10,511 nucleotides of DNA, taken from the NCBI GenBank assembly GCA_015657535.1, contig JADHZB010002088.1:1-10511 (forward strand), in the 5' to 3' direction. This DNA comes from Nephromyces sp. MM_2019 (lineage: Eukaryota > Apicomplexa > Aconoidasida > Nephromycida). The position numbers and the translations under genes were made by a program. The first letter of the stretch is position 1; every line of letters starts with the position of its first letter. Of the stretch, positions 1-6,300 are shown one piece after another. The notes under the pieces are model-generated. The model was not told the origin of the DNA and did no database searches. It saw nothing but the letters and a program-made list of their open reading frames with translations.

Positions 1-84
1 AATCAGTCACATAAACCCATACAATCAGTCATATGTACACACAATAATTCACATACACCCACAGAGTCAGCCACATGCACCCAC
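1..84. repeat. Degenerate 20-22 bp tandem repeat, four copies
   Basis: Copies at 1-22, 23-42, 43-62 and 63-84 share an A-A/G-T-C-A-G/T-T/C-CACAT...CCCAC pattern. For example, AATCAGTCAC and AATCAGTCAT begin the first two. It lies within the intron following exon 10. Confidence 0.7.
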
Positions 85-108
85 ACACACGCAGCAAACT
101 CCTCCTAC
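1..108 (-). other. Partial intron after exon 10
   Basis: It starts at donor GTAGGA (108) and runs off the left edge. It consists largely of CA-rich repeat on the + strand; no exon was seen. Confidence 0.85.
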
Positions 109-391
109 CTGATCCATCAGGATGACGGTCCTAGCAGCTGTAAGATTCAAACCTTGCCCACCTGCCTTCGTAGATAACAGGAAAAGAGAAATCTCTGGGT
201 CTTCATTAAAGGCACTCACTATACCTTGGCGATCTAATACTTTAGTAGCTCCATCTAATCTAGTAGCCTGTATATGAGGGAGATACTGTGTGAGAACTTC
301 TTCAATAAGATCTAAGTATGAAGTGAATTGGCTGAAGATCAACGCCTTCTCCTTCTTCTCGTACACAGTCTTTATCAATTCCAACATCTTC
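109..391 (-). CDS. SNF2 gene, exon 10 (lobe-2 motifs IV and V)
   Basis: The acceptor is CTTGATTGCAG|G at 392/391 and the donor is GATCAG|GTAGGA at 109/108. One base plus 94 codons. It begins [22 protein letters not shown] without the second phenylalanine found in some homologues, then RLDGATK, the [12 protein letters not shown] stretch and [14 protein letters not shown] (motif V). It stops at VILMDQ, where the family continues with W-N-P and the motif VI arginine finger. That part must be encoded left of position 1, so the gene is truncated by the window edge and not by a mutation. Confidence 0.96.
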
Positions 392-3300
392 CTGCAATCA
401 AGAGGCACAATGAATACAAACACACACACACACACACACATATATAAGTACTCAAGGCAAAAAAAAGTAGGGAAAAGGGTGAACAGAAGCTGCTGCACAC
501 ATACATTCATGCTGAAATGGTAGGGTTGATAAGCTATGGGTAGCAGAAGCTGCTGCACATGCACATTCATGCTGAAATGGTAGAGGTTCAAGGCTATTGA
601 TAAGAATGGCACATGCTTCACATACAAATCTTGAGCGTGGAGGCAGCAAAAATGGGTAAACCATATAATAACCCCCATACTGATGATTAACACACAAGTA
701 TTTGAGTGTTAAACACAGATAGATAGAGTAAGAGATAAATATAGAGATCGGAAGATTACAAAAAGAGGGATATAGCTACACACACAGAAAGATACATCGA
801 CAGAAGGATATAGACACACACACACACACACACACTCACACACACACACACACACACACTCACACACACTCACACACTCACACTCACACACACACACACA
901 CTCACACACTCACACTCACACACTCACACACACACACTCACACACACACACTCACACACACACACAGAAGAAGATAAAAAAATAGGATATAGCTATACAC
1001 ACAAAGAAAGATATACGCATAAACACACAAGCGCAACCAAATATATAGAGAAATGTTAACACACAAGAGATATATGGATATACCCACATACATATATACA
1101 TAGATACACAGAAAAACGCAGAAACACACAGAAACACAGAGAAGCATGCCAGTTTTCCAAAACTTGCCTTATCTTTGTTGATTCGAGATACAGCTCTTTC
1201 GGGATGATATAAGGCTGCAAACTGTGCTTGTGAGATTTGTGATCCAAAGAGATTAAAGATTGAAGATCCTACACACACAAACAAGTGAAGATGCAAGGTA
1301 AGCACTAAATATCTTTAACTAAGCGAAGTATTCAAGACTGCAGTATCTTCAGCGTAGGAGTGTAAGGTTGCCAAAGATCACAACATGAGAAGGCAGCTCC
1401 AGCAGTCGACGAAGAGAATTGATATTAAAACCTTGTGCATATCAAAGCACGCTGATGTATCCTATAACAAGCTAGTTGTACAGAAGCACACACACACGTA
1501 GATACTCTAGGCATTACACGCAGAAACCTTAAAATACACACACGTATCCTACACTAAATACGCAACCCATAATACATACCACGAACTGTACGACACACAC
1601 ACGTATCCTCGAATAGACACACACACCCCACAACATATATACCCACCAAAAAGCACAAAAAAAACCCTCTGACTTACCATGCAACACACGCAGAACCCAC
1701 GTCATGCCCAACCACACATACCCGACAATACACTCATACCCAACAACACACAAAAACTCCACAAAACACAAGCCCCACAACTCACCCAACGAAACAAACT
1801 TAACAACCCACACCCACAAACACACATCCTACACACCTACACTACACATACCCCACACACACGCACACACGCCTACCTGAAAGATTTGAAAATCGCTCCA
1901 TTTACGAATCTCTTCGGCCACTTTCTTCCGGGGCTTTCCGATAAAACCATCGACTCTCTTCTGATAGTAATCGATCAACTCTTCAATCTGTCGGTTTGAA
2001 TAGTAAAAACCATGCATCATCAGTGGATGATTGCAAATTCTCCTCAATCGAAAGAGTAGAGATCGCACAAACAATGAAGAAGAAGAGGATGAAGAAGCAG
2101 AAGGAAACTTCTTTTCATCTCCTAAAGAGAGTAAAGCATCAAAGGCTGTAACATCAGCGTCAAAGCCTTCCAAGTTTGCAGGCAAGCGATCTGTATCCTT
2201 CAAATTATCCATGTCTAATATATTATCAACTGAAGATGCCTTCTCGCAGAGAACCTCGGAAGATTCCAGCTTTTTCGCTGCTTCATCGCTCATTACTGAT
2301 GTAGCAGCGTCAGATGTATTCGTTTCTGAAGAAGAAACAGCGGAAATCGTTGAAAACTGTCTTTTTTTTGTGATTTTGAAGATGAGTGTACATACACCAA
2401 GGAGAAGGAAGTTTGTGTGTGCGCAGAAACATATGAAACAATTGAAGTTACAAAAGAGAATGAGGTATCCCACGGGTTATAGGAAGAAGAGAGAAGAGTA
2501 TGCATGGCAAACGAAAGTCTGGTAGTCTTGAACAGCACAATCGACTATTCCCACAAGTTTTCATTGAGCAAAGAAATAAGGAAATATTGTGGAAACACGG
2601 GGTGCACTGATATGCCCTTTAAATGGGCATGCTTCATGGGGGGTAAACATAGGCAGGAAACTTGAACACCTTCCCCCACCCCCACCACTACATCCTACCA
2701 CCCCCCCTTCCACCCCTCCCCTCACCATCTTCATCCTTTGCAATCTTCAAAACGAATTTCGACATCTCTCCAGTAATCTCCTTCCTATACATCTTCAACT
2801 GCTTTCCCGACATGTTACAACGTATCACTATGCTATGCTTCCTAGGCAAATCACCCAATACCTCAGATTTCAATCTTCGAAGTATAAAAGGAGCTAAAAT
2901 CCTCTGTAAACACTGAACTTGAGCAGGTTGTGAAGATGATTCCTGATCACCGGTAATCTTACGCTGAATGAGGCTCCACATATCTCCTAGCAGATGATTG
3001 ACGCTACTCTTCACCTCTTTTTCCTCCTTTAACGATGTATTGAACACCTCTGATCCTCGCTTCAAGCCTAGAGCCTTTTCACAGGCTAAAGTATGCCGAG
3101 AAAAAGAGTTTAAAGCTGCTTCCAAGGTGAAATCATCAAAGACATGAGGCATCACAAACAAAAACAAATTTTGCAGCTCACGTAGGTGATTCTGAACTGG
3201 AGAACCCGTCAAGAGCAGCCTACGCTCACAGCAGATTGCCTTATTCAATCGTTTATGCATCAGCGAGTTTCTATTCTTCAACGCGTGAGCTTCATCTACT

Positions 3301-6300
3301 ACGAGATAAGCACACTTTTCTAATTGCTTGAGATACTGCAGATCCCATCTACTAGCTAGTGTGTTGATAGAAGTAAGAAGAACGAGAAACTGATCTTCTG
3401 ATTGCTCTTCATAGCGAGAAAGGAAGTCAATCTGAAAAAGTGGGGAGAGGGGGGTATGCTTGGGAGGGATGAGGGAGGTGTTTGAGGGGTGTGTTTGGGA
3501 GGGGTACGGTAGAGATGCCTCAACTTGGCTAATGTATAAACGTAAGCTTCCAAATATCCTCATTAGTGTGGCAACAAACAGAACAGCAAGACTAGGAGAA
3601 AACGCAATCACACACACGCAAGCACAAAAAAAGAACCCTTCATTCACTCTACGCACACAACCAAACCATGAACTACAGTACACAAAAAGTTTGGAACGTC
3701 ATACATATTAAAAACGAGGTGAGCATCACACATGATGAGAATAGCACACAGTGAGCAGGGGAAATGCGATGATAACAACACACACAATGCGTATCGCGCA
3801 CAAAATGAGCATGCCAAACGCAGTGAGAATAACGCACACGAGAATCACACAAAAACACAAGATGAGCATCACAAGCACACACCATTAGATGCCTTCTATC
3901 CAGCTGCTTCCCATGATACTTTAACACTCTTCCTCTCAGATACTCAGCCCATATATTGATCTCATTTATCCAGTTATCCAGCAGGCTAGCTGGGACAGCG
4001 AGAAGTGTAGGCGCAGTAATCTTACCGGAGCTATACAAGTAGTTTAAGAACACACAAGTCTGAGCCGTCTTCCCCTGAGAAAAAGACAGTTTACTCACCA
4101 TAAGAATACCAAAGTTAACAGAGGAGGAAAGAAGCTTCTCAAGTAGAGAAATCTCACAAAATGCAGCAAACGAGAACAAACATGCCGGTATAGAGTGAAA
4201 AGTAGAACTGAAAATACACACACACACACACACACAGACACAGACACAGACACAGAACTCATGTACGATACAAGCTACACATACAAATAAAGGGCTTCAG
4301 AAGATGCACACAAAAATGCACATGAACCTACATACAACTGCACACACGAGCCAACAAATTTTCACTCGCACACACGCGCCTACACATTTCTACGGAGAGC
4401 TAGACGCACTTGCACACACCTAAATATAAAAATCTACACACGTCTGCAAACACGGATTGATACGCACCTAGACATACGTACATACACACACCTACACACA
4501 CCTACACACACCTACACACACCTACACACACCTACACACACCTACACACGCACACCTTCATGAATTAAGACACATTCCTACACACGTACCTACACCTACC
4601 AGAATCAACTTAATCCACGAATTCCCCACAATCTTCACTACCGCCAAACAGCTAAACACTCATCACTACACACACTATGCATACGTAAGAAGCAAACTCT
4701 ACAGGCCTCAAACTCCAAGGCATGCCATCAGACTTAAGTATGGGTATGCAGCATTCCCCACACTCACACACACATAAAAAACAGCAGAAAGAGGGTCAAA
4801 AAGTCGCGATTCCAAGAGGGTGTACGTGCACCTCACAAACAAAGGCTAGCACACTGAAAAAATGCCAACATACAAATTTTTTGCAAGATGTTGATAAAGC
4901 GAGATGTACGTACATCTCCCCAAAAAAGAGAAAAGTAAACAGCTCAGAATCAAACCAGTCCCATTTCATCAGCAAGGATACCATCTCTGTCAGACTCATG
5001 AAGTGCTAGCAACCAGTGTACACCACATTTTTGATACTCTTTCAGGTTGCTGAAGGCTTTGCTGCAATGCTTAGCAAAGTTTGTAGGTAGATTGAAGGTC
5101 CTGAAGGCAATGAGAGTCCTTTAAACGATCTTTTTTGCTTTGAAATCAGTGTGCGTATAAGGGACTGTAATGGTTGGGGAAAAGTGTGTTCCACAGAGGA
5201 GGAGTTTATCTCCATGCTGATGGAAAGTGTGTGTGTCTGAGGGAGAGCTTGTAACGATGATGAGCAAAGTTTGCTGAGAAGAGGGGCTTCTCTTCTAGTT
5301 GTTGGAAAGTGTGTGTCTATACAAGATTTTATAATGATTAGGGGAAAGAGTGGTGTCAAGGAGAGAGTATACTCTTGAAGTTGATGGCAAGTGCGTGTTT
5401 GTAGGCTTATTGAGCACCACAAGTGGTGTGTGAGTGCAAGTTTTGGCTTGGAAATGCTTGTATCTACGCAATACCTACGCAAAAGTGCGTGTGTGCGTAG
5501 CTTCTTGCAGGCTTTTCAAACGAAAAGCGATTCGCCTGTATATATGTGGTACACACAGAAGCTTCTCACCTTCCCTGTATGTGGGCATCAACATGCGTGT
5601 GCGCGGTTATGAATAGCACGTTTTGCAGGGTGACAGAGTAAAAATCTCTCCGGAAAAAGCTAAGAAACGCTACTCAGTGTAGGTAACCCTATGTATAAGA
5701 GCAGAGAAAGCCTCAAAGAGACAACACTCTAGTTTCAGGTGGCTTTAGAGAGGTGTACATACACGCAAACAGTATAGAACAAGTACACTCAACAGAATTG
5801 CCACAGTGAAATGCTGCGCGGGCAAAGAGGTGGCTTATCGGAGCTAAAAAGGGATGTGCCTATACCTCTAAATACACTACAGCTAGTAAAAACATCCATC
5901 TTCAAACATCAGCTAGCGAAGGATACGCACGGCAAACTTTACACACACACACACACACAAAATATTATAGTGAGATGAACAGCTGGAAACTACTGAGTAC
6001 TACAGTTAAACAAGGAAAATATCGCCAAACATTGGGGAAAACAAATCAGAACACACACACCAGTTTATAAAGACAAAAGCATCAGCACAAAGTCTAACAT
6101 ACCAGGATACTAGAGGGTGACACACAAGCACATTAGCGGGTAACACACAGGCGTATTGCAGCCTCACACATCCACAAACGTACTACCGCCTCACACGCAC
6201 ACCGGTACATCACAGTCTAAGACATAGAAAAACGTGTTACAGGCATGAACGTATTCCCAGATGCGTGATACCAGCACTTATGTGCGAAGCCACTCGCTCA

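Larger units (their letters stand above)
392..1167 (-). other. Intron between exons 9 and 10, GC-AG type
   Basis: It begins GCAAGT (1167) and ends TTGATTGCAG (392). It contains a (CA)10 run at 421-440, a 60-bp tandem duplication at 481-600 and a large CA/CTCA microsatellite at 813-966. Reading frames across these repeats translate as Cys-Val runs and are not genes. Confidence 0.88.
4075..4955 (-). other. Intron splitting Walker A (between exons 5 and 6)
   Basis: It begins GTTTGATT (4955) and ends CTTTTTCTCAG (4075). It contains two related palindromes (4816-4834, 4901-4918), a decamer array (4491-4550) and CA/CAGACA repeats (4216-4255). No exon was found inside; exons 5 and 6 join in phase 0 and rebuild DEMGLGKT without it. 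Confidence 0.92.

Noticed and set aside
709..1147. Minus-strand open frames translating to Cys-Val-rich peptides
   Set aside because: They are read through the CA/CTCA microsatellite; composition is set by the repeat and the true exons on both sides splice over them in phase.
952..1305. Minus-strand frame reading [13 protein letters not shown]
   Set aside because: Wrong phase for exon 9; the phase-0 frame DLQSLISL joins both neighbours and restores the E-L-Y-L-E-S-T-K segment.
2031..2525. 164-codon + strand frame ([18 protein letters not shown]...)
   Set aside because: It is antisense to exon 8 and its intron; the acidic run mirrors the minus-strand polyserine codons. No + strand context supports it.
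4075..4120. A 24-nt intron (GTGAGTAAAC...TTTTCTCAG) joining an NFGILM stretch to GKT
   Set aside because: It would give GILMGKT, missing ADEMGL. The upstream exon 4956-5100 supplies the exact missing residues in phase, so the GTGAGT is coincidental.
4491..4550. CRISPR array or telomere-like repeat
   Set aside because: Units are contiguous 10-mers without spacers and lie inside a eukaryotic intron; the unit is not a known telomere repeat.
4796..4999. Minus-strand frame starting [10 protein letters not shown]
   Set aside because: It is a frame-shifted shadow of exon 5, which reads [12 protein letters not shown] in the correct frame.
5042..5482. 146-codon minus-strand frame beginning [10 protein letters not shown]
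   Set aside because: It crosses the ~82-bp palindromic repeat and the exon 5 acceptor in the wrong frame; no family resemblance.
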